Of a stretch of 64,000 nucleotides of DNA, positions 19,027-32,500 are shown piece by piece. Under the pieces are notes generated by a model. That model was not told where the DNA came from. It was given only the letters and a program-made list of their open reading frames with translations, and did no database searches. The DNA is from Oasisia sp. SBJ-2009. Taxonomy: Eukaryota; Annelida; Polychaeta; Sabellida; Siboglinidae. The position numbers and the translations under genes are program-made. The stretch is taken from contig OZ024866.1 of NCBI GenBank assembly GCA_964017155.1, positions 20,446,826 through 20,510,825 on the forward strand, in the 5' to 3' direction. The first letter of the stretch is position 1. Every line of letters begins with the position of its first letter.

Positions 19027-19189
19027 ATTCCTCTTTTGTACATAACTGTTTTGTATATATACATACATATATATACTGTATATGATGAGCACTACACGTG
19101 CTGCTAGACCGAGTAGGCAGAAAAACACCACAACACAGCATGCACAGAATTCAAAGTCCGACGGGCAGCTACCAAATATGAAAAATCAG
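19027..19189 (+). other. UBAP2L: UBAP2L coding exon 1 with 5' UTR
   Basis: The acceptor TTTCTGTTTCAG ends at 19026 and the donor CAG/GTAAGC is at 19190. It carries 55 nt of UTR, then MMSTTRAARPSRQKN and on to residue 36. Two adjacent ATGs open the frame, and the first is taken as the start. Confidence 0.8.
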
Positions 19190-22100
19190 GTAAGCCAGTG
19201 GTATTCTTAAATTGCAACTCTTTCCCCGTGGTGAATTTCACTAGTACATGTGCTTTATGAACAGTTGAAATAGTAATAAAAAAACATGCTCAAAGGCGCT
19301 GTAATTTTTGTTGGACGTATAAGGCCGACTTCGATTGAGCTACGCGAGTTACTCGCGTAACCCCAACGTGGTATCCGGTTTATGATAATTTACACTGCGC
19401 GCGCAGTACTACGCGCATAATCAACTGAACACCGATGATCGTGATCACGGACATAAACCCCTTATGTAAATAAATAAAATAAAGTAATCGTAGTGTGTAA
19501 GTTGTGACGTTCATCGTCTTGGACTTTAATTATAATTCATAGAATGTGTTGACTTTAATCCATAGTTAAGTCCTTAAATGGTTGTGTGGTGTAATGTTTA
19601 ATTAATTTCTTATGCAGCAGGGGGCCTACGAAAGTTACTCGAGTGAATCCTGTAAAACTCGCGATTGCCTCGAGTAGCTAATCTAGGTCAAAAATGGTCA
19701 CGTGCTTGAGTGATCTCGGCTGTTCGATTGGGACTCGGGTAGCCCTCGGGTTACGCGAGTTACTCGCATAGCTCAATCGAAGTCGGCCTAATTCACAGGG
19801 ATGCATGTATGCACGAGTCTTTATTTGATTGGTTTTGGTCACAATGCAGGATAAATTCCCAGCTTTTTCTCTGATAATATTTCTATTCACATTTTTGATA
19901 AAGCTCTTGGGACCATTGCATTTTCATGGAATAATGAATGGTGAGGTTAAAATTGTAAATTGATATCAAACACCATTTAAGGATGGGTTGAAATTCGATT
20001 CGTATTCAAAATTTCATATATTTGAACCTTTTTTCGCTATTCAACTCTGGAAAAAGATGTGCAGGTATGTAAATGAATAGCGCTCAAATTTTCTTCTTCA
20101 TGTCCTCTGCTGATCGGTACCGGGCGATCTTACATTCTAACTTACCTATGAAACTATGAAAATGACAACATTATAACTATTACTTGTGATTATTATATTT
20201 TAGTACATGTTAGTTCATAAATGTATCACACATTCTTCAGTTAGTTGCAAATCAAGTTATTTTACAGAATTTATTTCCCCAAATATTCTTAAGAAACTTC
20301 TATTCTAAGCAACAAAAGCAGCACTTTGGGACTAAGCTCAGTTGCATATCTCACAAGAAAGATTATTAAGAGGCACAGAGTGAAGATAGATTTATATTTA
20401 TGCTCCATTACATTTAGGGGACTTGTTTTAGTTGTTTATCAGGTTTTTGGTGTTTCTTTTCAGGCAACAGCAGAACAGATGCGGATCGCACAGATGACCT
20501 CTGGATGTGATGAAGACCCAGAAATTAAGAAGAAAATAAATCAGGTTAGTAAATAGTTAAAACCATATAAGTCATTATTAACCATAATATATAATTTTGT
20601 TGCACCTTTTGAATATCACCGAACAAAACAGGCAACACAAATTTCACCCTGATAATAATTCCAGCTAACTGATGTTGGTCGAAGGTAATTTCACAATCCA
20701 AGTTATATGCATACTAAGCTTTTCTATAGCAGCGATGTTTCCCAATGTCTCATTGAACTACTTAGATAGCATAACATTGACTATATCAATCTTTTCTACT
20801 TGCCGTTCTAGTTTATAAAACTTTGGCATATGATATTGTTGTAAACAAATTAGAACAAAAGCTTCAACACTGCATTTGATGTCTGAGAGTGCTACATGCA
20901 AGCTTGGTGGGTCTGGGAAAATATTTTGTGGAAGAATGGTCATTAAATATAGATTATTGTGACAGATTGTGGAGTTGACGGGCCGAACAGCAGACGATGC
21001 GTTAGTCGCGCTACATGACAGCGACTACGATCTCAATGGTGCGGTAGAACAGCTGCTGGAAAATGAAAATGACCAGGTAAGTTACGTCACATCCTCTCGC
21101 AAGATGAAGTGAATTTTGTAATGTTTTATTATTATTAGTAACTGTTTCGTTTTGGTTGAACATACACAAATGTTATGTCTACTCGTGTGACTTTCTAGTT
21201 GTCGGTGTTTGCCAATGTTTAAAATAGGGTGCTTTATTTTTGTTTTAAATTATGCCATTTCAAACGGGTTTTTTTAGCTTTGAAAAATTACAACAGACTT
21301 AAAGTTGTTGACAATGATACACGCAAATATTTGAAGTAGGTGTATAGTGACGCTTCACAGTCAACGTCACTGTCGGGTCAAGGCAAAAAGGATCTGAATA
21401 AGGTGGTAATGTAGCCTTATTGGAAGAAATCAGTTCCTATACTGTACTCTTATGTACAAATTGTGTAGGAATATCACAGGTTGAATTTAATGGTAAGGAG
21501 ACTGTAATAATAATATCATTGAGGCATTGAAACCTTTACAGTCTTGGACCGAAGGTCCAGCAGACTGACAGCATCACTGTATGTCCAGTGTCCACTGTCA
21601 CATAGATATTCATTCATACGTCCTGGCATTCCGTACGAAAATTGCATGTCTGGAAGAGTAACAAATCAATTGACAACATTGTCTAAATAAAACACTAATA
21701 ATAAAATAATAATAAAGGCAGCAGGTAACTTTTATTTCACAACACGACATGTACAAGAACAAAACTAAAGTGTATATTAAATTGTCAGCATGTTGCACTG
21801 CATGGATATCACTTGGCTGAAACCCGTCTTCCAATGATGCCATCATCTTTTAAATGGTGTAAAGTGAATCTTGACTGTATTTTGTAATGCGCATTTTATA
21901 AATAACACAGACTTGATGTGGGGTTGTGTGTGGCTAGGGCGAGTGGAAGGAAGCAGGAAAGAAGAAAAAGAATCAGCTGATATCAAAGATGGCCTCAACG
22001 CCAGTCATTGATCTGAAGGACGGGAAGATGGACCGGGACAACAGATCGATGGACTGCGTGAACGAACGGAGTGGAGAGTGGGCCCCCCGAGGGAGGCGAG

Positions 22101-23475
22101 GGGACAGAGGGGCACCCCCACGGTTCAGAGGTACTACAGAACGTTTCCCCAAAGTTCCCCCCACAACACGTATTTTCATAGTAAAAAATCCTTGGCAGTC
22201 ACACTAGTAAATTATTATTTATAAGAGTCATTACCAAAAAGAAACGGTTTGTTTTGGTGAAATCATGGTAAAAACATTGAGATTGTAATAGTCTTAATAT
22301 TGTAAAACATATTTCCATGCATAGGGTTAAAGCAATTTGCTACTGATACCGTGGGAAGATTTTGAATCAGCATGCATTCTTGTCTGAAATAACCAGTGCT
22401 GTGTTACACTGGTGAAATGATGAGGGGTAGAAAAAGTTGCAAGCCCAGGAGTAGAGTTGACAGGTGTTTTGTATAGGTGGTCTCACAACTGTTGGAGGAA
22501 AGGTGTTGTGTTGTGATAGTTGGTGGCCGATTGGTGTGTGGCAAAGTGGGAACATTGAAGTATGTGTACTGGTAGTAGTTATTCACGATGGTAACAGCCC
22601 GTGTGTTAACGAAATGATGCAGAATTTCTGCACTTCTGTTTATTATGTGTAATTGACACGCTTTGTCAGGGAAGACGCAAATTCAAACTAGCGTAGATTT
22701 CAGTTGTCATGGATATGTTTTGCTCATTATGGCCTGGTGTATTCACTTGATTATCAAAGTCTATATTTTGAAAAGCATAACAATGACACAGGATTCAGTG
22801 TTGTGTTGGTAGCACCTCATGACTCGGGACTAATTGACTTTCATACAGAGCTGTAGATTTGATTCATGCGTTTGTTCTTTGTGACCAATCTTATAGTCCA
22901 AATGCATGTTAGCCTTTGTTAGGCAAACAGACTTATATGTTTGGATCTCTTGCAAAACTAGCATACCTCCCTGGTATTTCATGATAAAAATTCGCCTACG
23001 CACTGTTAAGTAGCTTTAAGATCAATTCCTGCCATGTGGTATTGTTGACATGATACAGCGACAGTATTCATTTATAATCAACAAAATAAACGTAATGACG
23101 GTTGACAAAATATTGACAGGTGATACAGTCAGGTGTGGAAACCCTTGCTGTACATGTCAGGTGTGGTTTGGATCATCATACCTGTGCTATGTGTTGTGTG
23201 ATGCAGGGCGGGGCCGTGATCGCGACCGTGACCGCGAGAACGACGAGAATGAGAGGAACCGAATGGGCAACAGTGACCGGGGTTTCGAGAGGGGACGAGG
23301 GCGTGGCCAAGGGGGCAGGGGTAAGTTGACCGCGTCACTGTGCAGAGTCATGCATCTGAACATTACCTAAATGTGTAATAATTTAGTAAATTTTACACAC
23401 GCACGCACACTCGCGCGCACGCACTCACGCACTCACGCACTCACACTCACACTCACACTCACACTCACACTCACA

Positions 23476-23539
<64 letters not shown>

Positions 23540-26500
23540 CATTGACCTGTGACCAAATGTTACCTATATTGAAGTCTCATTTAATCCTGCACAGTGTAAT
23601 GTTAGTGTCACTGAATGTTGGTACAAGGGTTAATCTAAATCTTGTACATTGATGTCAGTGTAGTAGTGCTGTACGATCGTGTCGCTCAGTCACTGTACTG
23701 TATTGTCTGTGTCACTAAATGTGATGTCAGTGTCACTAACTGTCCTGTGTCGTCTTGCAGGAATCGGTCGAGGTGGCCGCGGAGGTCGAGGCAGGTGAGT
23801 TGGTCATTGTCCTGACTCCTCTCTGAACTTTGACCTTGCGAGACGCCATTTCTTACAGGCCAGCTTAAACCCCCAGCCACCCTACAACAGATTTGCTAAA
23901 TAGAACTCCTCTTGTGTTAAATGAAACGTCTTATGAAAAGTTATTCTGTACAAATTGTAAATCGTAATAAAAGCTTCCATAACTCGTCCATATTTTTTGT
24001 ATTGGCAAAAGTAGGATTTTGTTGATTTTGCTGAATGAATCGCTTTAAGGAATATCAAAATTATGTGTAATTTGCACACATTTCTAAAGCAACAATAACA
24101 ATATCAGTACATACATAGCAAGACTCGGATGTTCTGCAAACATAGATAATAGTATTTTACGAGCAAAGAAACTGCTAAGAGAATGATTATATTATATCGA
24201 GAATAGTCGACACAAATTCTAAAAAAAAAAGGAATGGTGATGAAATGAAAATGTCGATGCGGGTCAGCTGTGATTCATGTGATGTCTGACGTGTTGAGGG
24301 GGGGAACCTCAAGCAATGTGGGAGGAGTGCTGAGTGCTTCAACGACAAAGTTTGAGAAGGGTCCTCAGATCGACACATGGACGAATGAGACGGCGGAGAA
24401 TGCGGAAAAGGATGACATTGGAGGTGGGTGTCGTTGGTAGTCTTCCCCCCTCCGTGTGCCTTGAAGCAGTGATATTGTTTGCAAATGTACAAATAACATC
24501 AATGCGCCGTACACCATATAATGTTTACGTCCTATTTTATTGATGTTTATTTATTTCTCCTCTTAATGTACTTTTTTGTATATTTTTATTTACATTAACA
24601 AAATACCTACTTATATCAACTTATATTAAAATCAAAGAATTTGTAATTATGTTAACTGGTAATTTTGGGTTATTGCTCCGTAAGTTAGATGCTGTTACTT
24701 TACTCTTATTAGATGGATGTATGTTTCCTAGAGAAGTTGAGATGGTGTCGGAGTGAACACTGCCAGGGAAATAAAGTGTAAAGCGCTGTGAGGACTGGAC
24801 ACTGCGCTGTGTAAGAACTGACCACCTTGTTTATGTGTGTGCCTCTTGCAGCGTGGAGTGACATTGCATCTGAAGATTGGGCAGCAGAGGACTGGACTGG
24901 AACGGTGAGAATACTTTCACTTTCTTTTCTCAGACACTCTGCCTTTGTGATATGTCACCCTGTCCAAAATGCATACGTAAACGCTGCTTTGAATTTCTGT
25001 GTAAAATGTCTATGCACAATCCTAACAAATTATACCCATAAGGCCATTTGCTAGCTGCGTGTATTGCATTGTATTATTTCCAAATGTAAGTGTCTGCTGG
25101 ATCAGGTTAGATGTCATTAGACAATTTTAACAGCTGTTAAAAACAACTGAGGTCGTAACTTACGAACTCCGTTGTGACTGTTCAGACTTTTGCAGGGGAC
25201 AGTTGAAACCTGGATGCTAGTGTTAAGATGAACAGCCCAGACATGACTGTAGGCACTTGTAGAGCACTGCCCAAATATGGGCAGGCATGGGAAAAACGAA
25301 TATGATTTTTTTTCTGAATTCCCAGCTTTTCCGGCTGATGTGAGAATGTTTCATTGTGTGTCTTGTAGGATTTTGGCACTGACATCAACCTGTTTTATTT
25401 CAGCTGACCGAGTCGAAGGTGTTCACAGCGAGTACGGCGAAACCACCGGAACGAAACGGTGGCTTCAGCGATGGAGACACTGTGTTTCCACCGATGCCAT
25501 CGTCTGTTGACACTCACGTCTTCACGGGCACAAACACAGTGTCGCCCGTCATGAATCACTCTAGTGACACATACCACCACCAGGCGGACACCACAGGGTC
25601 AATGTCGCACAGTTCGCTAGGCCAGCAGATCGACCAGACGTCCTCGCTCTCGAGCACTACCCAGAATTCCTTAGGAAGGAATTCCGTTGGGCATCGGTAA
25701 GAATTTCAGATTTGGTTCTGTGTATGTTTGATGTGGTGTTTTATGGCATTGTGTTCAACTTTACTTCTTTGTTGGTGTGTTTATGTAAGTTTAGTTTTCT
25801 CATTGCCTTAGAGGAAGGCAGTCCAGTGGCAGGACATGTAAATCTTGTCTGCTGTTGTGTTGTTCTTATGCTATTCAGGGGTAGAAATAACTCAAAAATG
25901 TCTGGTTGTCAGCAGGACTACCTGGCTGGGAAATCTGGTAGTTCTAAGAGATATCTCATAGTCTGGAAGTGGCTTAGGTTAACGGAAAATATTATGACAG
26001 ACACAAAAATTGAAAATGTTCCAAAATCTTGTGGAAATCCATTGGACTACTGCTGTCACCATCTTTGATAGTCCGACTGAATTTCTGGTAGTACTCGACC
26101 CCTGCTATTTTGAGTTGTGTATTTTGTGTTGAGTGTGGGAGCTGTGGTCTTTTAGAGTGAACTTGTTTACAAAGTTTCAGAGTGAACTTGTGTACAATCT
26201 GATTGTGTGTTGAGCATGAAACTGTGGTGTTTCAGAGTGAACCTGTATACAATCTGATTGTGTGTTGAGTGTGGGAACTGTGGTGTTTCAGAGTGAACCT
26301 GTATACAATCTGATTGTGTGTTAAGTGTGGGAACTGTGGTGTTTCAGAGTGAACCTGTATTCAATCTGATTCTGTGTTGAGTGTGGGAACTGTGGTGTTT
26401 CAGAGTGAACCTGTATACAATCTGATTCTGTGTTGAGTGTGGGAACTGTGGTGTTTCAGAGTGAACCTGTATACAATCTGATTGTGTGTTGAGTGTGGGA

Positions 26501-29500
26501 ACTGTGGTGTTTCAGAGTGAACCTGTATACAATCTGATTGTGTGTTGAGTGTGGGAACTGTTGTGTTTCAGAGTGAACCTGTGTACAATCTGATTGTGTG
26601 TTGAGTGTGGGAACTGTGGTGTTTCAGAGTGAACCTGTGTACAATCTGATTGTGTGTTGAGTGTGGGAACTGTGGTGTTTCAGAGTGAACCTGTGTACAA
26701 TCTGATTGTGTGTTGAGTGTGGGAACTGTGGTGTTTCAGAGTGAACCTGTGTACAATCTGATTGTGTGTTGAGTGTGGGAACTGTGGTGTTTCAGAGTGA
26801 ACCTGTATACAATCTGATTGTTTGTTGAGTGTGGGAACTGTGGTGTTTCAGAGTGAACCTGTATTCAATCTGATTCTGTGTTGAGTGTGGGAACTGTGGT
26901 GTTTCAGAGTGAACCTGTATACAATCTGATTGTGTGTTGAGTGTGGGAACTGTGGTGTTTCAGAGTGAACCTGTATACAATCTGATTGTTTGTTGAGTGT
27001 GGGAACTGTGATGTTTCAGAGTGAACCTGTATTCAATCTGATTCTGTGTTGAGTGTGGGAACTGTGGTGTTTCAGAGTGAACCTGTATACAATCTGATTG
27101 TGTGTTGAGTGTGGGAACTGTGGTGTTTCAGAGTGAACGTGTATACAATCTGATTGTGTGTTGAGTGTGGGAACTGTGGTGTTTCAGAGTGAACCTGTAT
27201 ACAATCTGATTGTGTGTTGAGTGTGGGAACTGTGGTGTTTCAGAGTGAACTTGTGTACAATCTGATTGTGTGTTGAGCATGAAACTCTGGTGTTTCAGAG
27301 TGAACCTGTGTACAGTCTTCTCATCTTCTTCTCATGGTTAGCTCATCACTCTATGTTAGCCACATGTCTGTGACTAGAGTATTGTCGAGCTTGGTTTTTC
27401 AGAGTTGTCCTCTAGAATTAGTGAGTCCACTACAGGTTACACATTTCCCCCCTGTGTGGGATCTTTTACTTCCCCTGGCATAGACACCAGATAGAAGGGA
27501 CCACCGGCTTTTAGTGTCGCTTCCGAAAGACACAGGCAATGTGAGGTGAACGAAATTGCCTAAGTTTCTAAACGGCGGTAGGTGGGATTGAACCACCGTC
27601 CCTTCGATTGACAGTCCGGCGCTCTACCGCACGACCACCGCTCCCCACCAGTCTGATTCTGTGTTGAGTGTTGGAACTGTGGTGTTTCAGAGTGGACCTG
27701 TGTACAATCTGATTGTGTGTTGAGTGTGGGAACTGTGGTGTTTCAGAGTGGACCTGTGTGAGATTTTCGCGAAGACGGCAGAAGCGAGCAGTCAGGACCA
27801 GGAGTTCATGCATGCCTTCAGCAAGGCTGTCACGGACTCAGTGGCGGGAACACAGGCTGAGTTGATGAGCCAGTATACACGCGAGGCGACCGAGACGATC
27901 AAGAATGCGGTTGGGGTCAGTGTTTACAAAACTGCCTGTTTTAGTCAAACCTTGTTTCTACATTGGAAGGGTGTCACTGAAGTAATCGTATACATAAAAA
28001 TACCAGTTTTCTTCAGTCATTATAATTGGCACCAACACTGCATGATTTCTATAACAGTTAGGATAAGTAAAAGTTAAATATTGCATGCATATTTCCACTT
28101 ACATTTTATGATATTGTTATCTGACAAATAAACCTGATTTTTTGCTGATCATGTGGATTGTGAGCAATTGTAGAACCATCTGTAAATATTACAAGGACTG
28201 ATTATTTGGAAACCATTCATATGATAAAATAAGAGAACTTTCACACGATGCAGAGATCACCATAATTGGGTAAACCATAAGGATTCAGGCAACTGTTGAC
28301 TCAAATTGATGTCACCATATTCATAATTGAAATTGTTAAGCTCGCCTATCTGTTTATAAGGTATATATAATATATAATGTTTAGTTTGTATAGCGCCATA
28401 TCCAGAGCATTCATAACGTTTACTGCAAGACATATATGGGAAATAAGACACATCTATTTAGATATATACATTAATGACATTAATTTAAGTTTAAATGTTA
28501 AAATAATAAATTACATTGCAAAATAAATACATAAACAAAGTTGATTATGTTATAAAACAAAATTAAATACATAAATTAATTAAGACTAAAGAATAATTAC
28601 AACAAAATGCTTCCATTAATTTAAATTGTGTAAGAAAAAGTGCTTCTTTAGAGATAGTTAAAAAAGTTGAAGACATGTTTTAGAAGTGACAGTTGTTAAT
28701 ATTAAAATGTTGGTGTTATTGCATGACAGCATAACACGGGTTGGGGATTTGTTGTTGCAGATTGGGTCGTCACAGACACGATCTCCGACGCAGCAGGACT
28801 GTCAGACGGCGTCGTCACAACCACAGATGACATCACAGCACCACGCAAACTTACAACAACAGAACACAGCCCGGCAACAACAGCAGGCTGGCATGCTGCC
28901 TCAAAGACCAACAAAGGTGCAACGTACAAAGTTGCCTCCTCCGTCGAAGGTAACAAACGTACATTCCGTTGTATGTCTCCCGAGCGTTGATATGTTGCTC
29001 ATTTGTTTCTGTGTGTTGATGGTAAGTGAGAATGGGGCCCATGGCACCGCTGCGTACGTATGTTTGTGCTTAAAACAACACAAAATGAGTGACGATTGGC
29101 TCAATGTCTGATGCCAATTATTGTGCTAATACCATTGCCTTTGGCAGAAGCAACCAATCACTGCGCAGTCGCTGATTTCAGGCGAGATATTGGTCACTTT
29201 ATTTCGCGAAAGCAGTAGTCATGGAAACAAATTTGCTTCTGTCCTTCCAATATTTTTGGCGGATGAAATTTTACTAATAGATCACTTTGCTATTTTCTTA
29301 GTTGAGGTGAATAATATCTTCACGCATATTGATGCCAAGATAACTCGCTTCTCTTCTGTGATTTTAGTAGAGTGTAATGACTCATCTTCTAGGTTTAGGC
29401 TGAACACATTGATGTCTTAATTCACTCAGTTCACTGATATGAGTATCTGGCTATAAACAGTGAAAGAATAAGTCTGCAGCATTCCTGAGTGCTTCCCTGT

Positions 29501-32500
29501 TGTCGAGACAAGTTGAGGAGATGTATGAACACGTTTACCAGATGTGTACATAATTGATTCTCTTGCCGTTCAGATCCCAGCTTCAGCTGTGGAGATGCCG
29601 GGAGCAATGAACTATCGAGTCGACGTACAGTTTGGCAACTGGGACGGACCAACGGAAACTAGCTTTGGATTTGGCACAGTTACGCAGTCATCGGCTGCAA
29701 CAATAGTTGGAAACAACTACACCAGGTTTGTCCATGTTTACTTGTGTCCTCATATGGGCATGTGCAATTTGAAGTGTATTTGTACTATTGACGTGACAAT
29801 TTCTGTTAAAGTTACACTATTGAAAGATTGTGTTATTCATAATAACAACAGTTTGTTTATATTAGTGTCTGTGTTGTTAAATTGACCAGCTTAAACAACA
29901 GCATTTTTAGTTGCATTAGTTTGAATTACGTAGGCACAATAGATACAAAGTATGCTTTTTGGTTGGCCTGTAATATAACTAAAATTCTAGCATTTTGGTG
30001 GAATGATTGTACCGAATACCTGCTGAAATTGTGTAATTTGATGGAGTGAAATATTGTAGTGTCAGCAGTAAAATGGCGACAGATTGGATGATGACTTAGC
30101 ATTGTTCTCCCACACTGCCTTCTTCAAACAGGATTTATTCTCTGTTCCGAGAAGGTTTATTCCATCTTCAAAGAAATTTTTTTCATCTTCAAGTAGGGTT
30201 TTCAAAGAAGGATGGTGCTTTCTTTTAGCTAGGTTCATTCTTTTCATCAGACAATACTTTGCATATAAAAAGAATGTGACATAAAGTTTGACGGTAGATG
30301 TTTATGTTTCTTATGTTCCTTCATTTCAGCGGCAACCACTTACACAAACCGGCGTCATCAGTTGACACGTCGATGTCGATGTCATCGTCGGAGAGGATCA
30401 GTGACATGGCGCCGACGACGACGTCCCTGTCTGCGGTAGACAGCATGTCACAGTCGTCGGCACCAGCGAGTCAGTCCGGGATGTTCCCTCCAGGTCTGGC
30501 GGGAACGCCCCCCAAGGAGTATTCACAGTCGGGTGTACGACACACAAAGGTATGTGACAGCGGCTTATGCAGTTGTGAATGGAATGTGAGAAGTGACTTC
30601 CCATTTGTTACCCGTCCTCCCACATTTCTACCCGTTCATATTCGTTTTTACCCGTCCAGATGACGGGTGGACTGGTCTCTGAAATCACATATGCTTGCAG
30701 GGCTTATGCAGGATGAAATTATTGCCAGTCACACATGTTTTGGTGGACATATGGATGTCAACTCACAGTTCACAAACTTTAAATGTATTTTTTTGACCTG
30801 AAAACGACTACGCACACACATGCGACACCATTTACGATCACTTTCAAGGCATAACTAACAATATCTATGATTTTAGAAGACCTTTTTTGCTCCTTCATTT
30901 GTTTACCCGTCCACCCACATTTCTACCTGTTCATATTAGTTTTTACCCGTCCAGATGACGGGTGGACGGGTCTCTACATAAAGCTATGTATGCATGGTAC
31001 TAATCTATCCCTGGCAGATATCCAGTGCAGTCGTAGCTTTAGGCAGACACCTGTAATTTGGACGGTAAACACCATTGTGGACGGGTAGAAATATGGGTGG
31101 ATGGGTAAAAATGAAGGAGCCCAAAAAGGTGTTCCAAAACCATAGATATTGTCAGTTATGCCTTAGAAGTGAGTGTAAATGGTGTCACGTGTGTGTTTGT
31201 GGTCCGTTTCAGGTCATCAGACACATTTTAAAGTTTGTAAACTGGCTTAGCAGTTAACATCCATGTGTCCACCAAAACGTGTGTGACTGGCAATAATTTT
31301 AGGCTGCAAAAAGCCCTGAATGCAGTAGAAGTGTGTAGAATTACAAGTGGGCTCCCTTAGGTGTATGTTGGAAACCATGGAAATGAAACGTGGATTGAAA
31401 TATTACTTCTACTTTCCAAACATGCATGCTACGTGAACCATGATTGAGCAGTTGCAGCCTGCTGAATATTAAATGATAGTGAAACGTTTGTTGGTTTGAC
31501 TTAACTTCAGCATTCTTTTAAAATGATATGCTGTGGTGTATATTGAAACTGATGTCATTAGTGGTGCCCCCCCCCCCCCCGCCGTGTGTGGACGTAGTGA
31601 ATGAAAACGCATGGTCCTGTTTTGGAGTCGAATATTATTTGTTAGTTAATACTTTGTGTGTATTGTGATGCAGCCACCTTCCAATTAAAGGCACTGTAAG
31701 ACAATTGTGATGACAGTAACATAGAGTAAGTTTATCATGCCTGTGACTTCTGTAGTCAAGTCACTTTCACTCAGCCCCGAAGTGACATGGATTGTGACAT
31801 GTTTCGTTGTGCTTCCCTGGCCGAGACAACAGTGTCACTCACCTTTAGTGCTTGACAATTTTATGTTTATTTACATGTGACGATGACATCTATTTGCCCT
31901 GCATTTGTACCCCCTGCTTGTGACTCTGTATTTGTAATATGATAAGATTACCAGTTGGCATGATACTGAAACTAGTTAGTAGCAACTCCGCGGTTATAAA
32001 AATGTGAAACTGAACGAATGTAATCCCAATTTAGCATACTTGCCATTTATGCAAATACTAAGTAACACCTACAACAATGCTTGTCCTGTCAAAATAAGAA
32101 TGTATCCAAACAACACTAAACGGAAGGAAAACCCTTGGTTATCAAGAGGCCTAAAAATACTTGCATTAAAAAAATAACTTGTACTTAGCATTTCTAAAAA
32201 GAAGGTCATTGTTAACAGAAAGTCGCTATAAAAACTACAAAAACAAGTTAACAAAAATCTTGCGTATTGAAAAAAAGAACTATTATAGACAGAAACTCGA
32301 AGAGTGTAAGGCCAACACTAGTGAAACGTGGAAAATTCTTAACACTATAATTGGCAAAAGAAAGTCTGAAGCAAAATATTCAAATGAATTCATTGTTGAT
32401 AATGATCGAGTAACATTAGACAACGAAGAAATTGCTAATCATTTCAATAACTTCTTTGTTAACATAGGTACAATCTTATCTAACAGTATAGAGCCATGCC

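Noticed and set aside
27580..27646. Possible functional tRNA gene on the - strand
   Set aside because: The A and B boxes are present but the anticodon stem has mismatches and the head continues into a SINE body, so it is a retroposon, not a tRNA gene.
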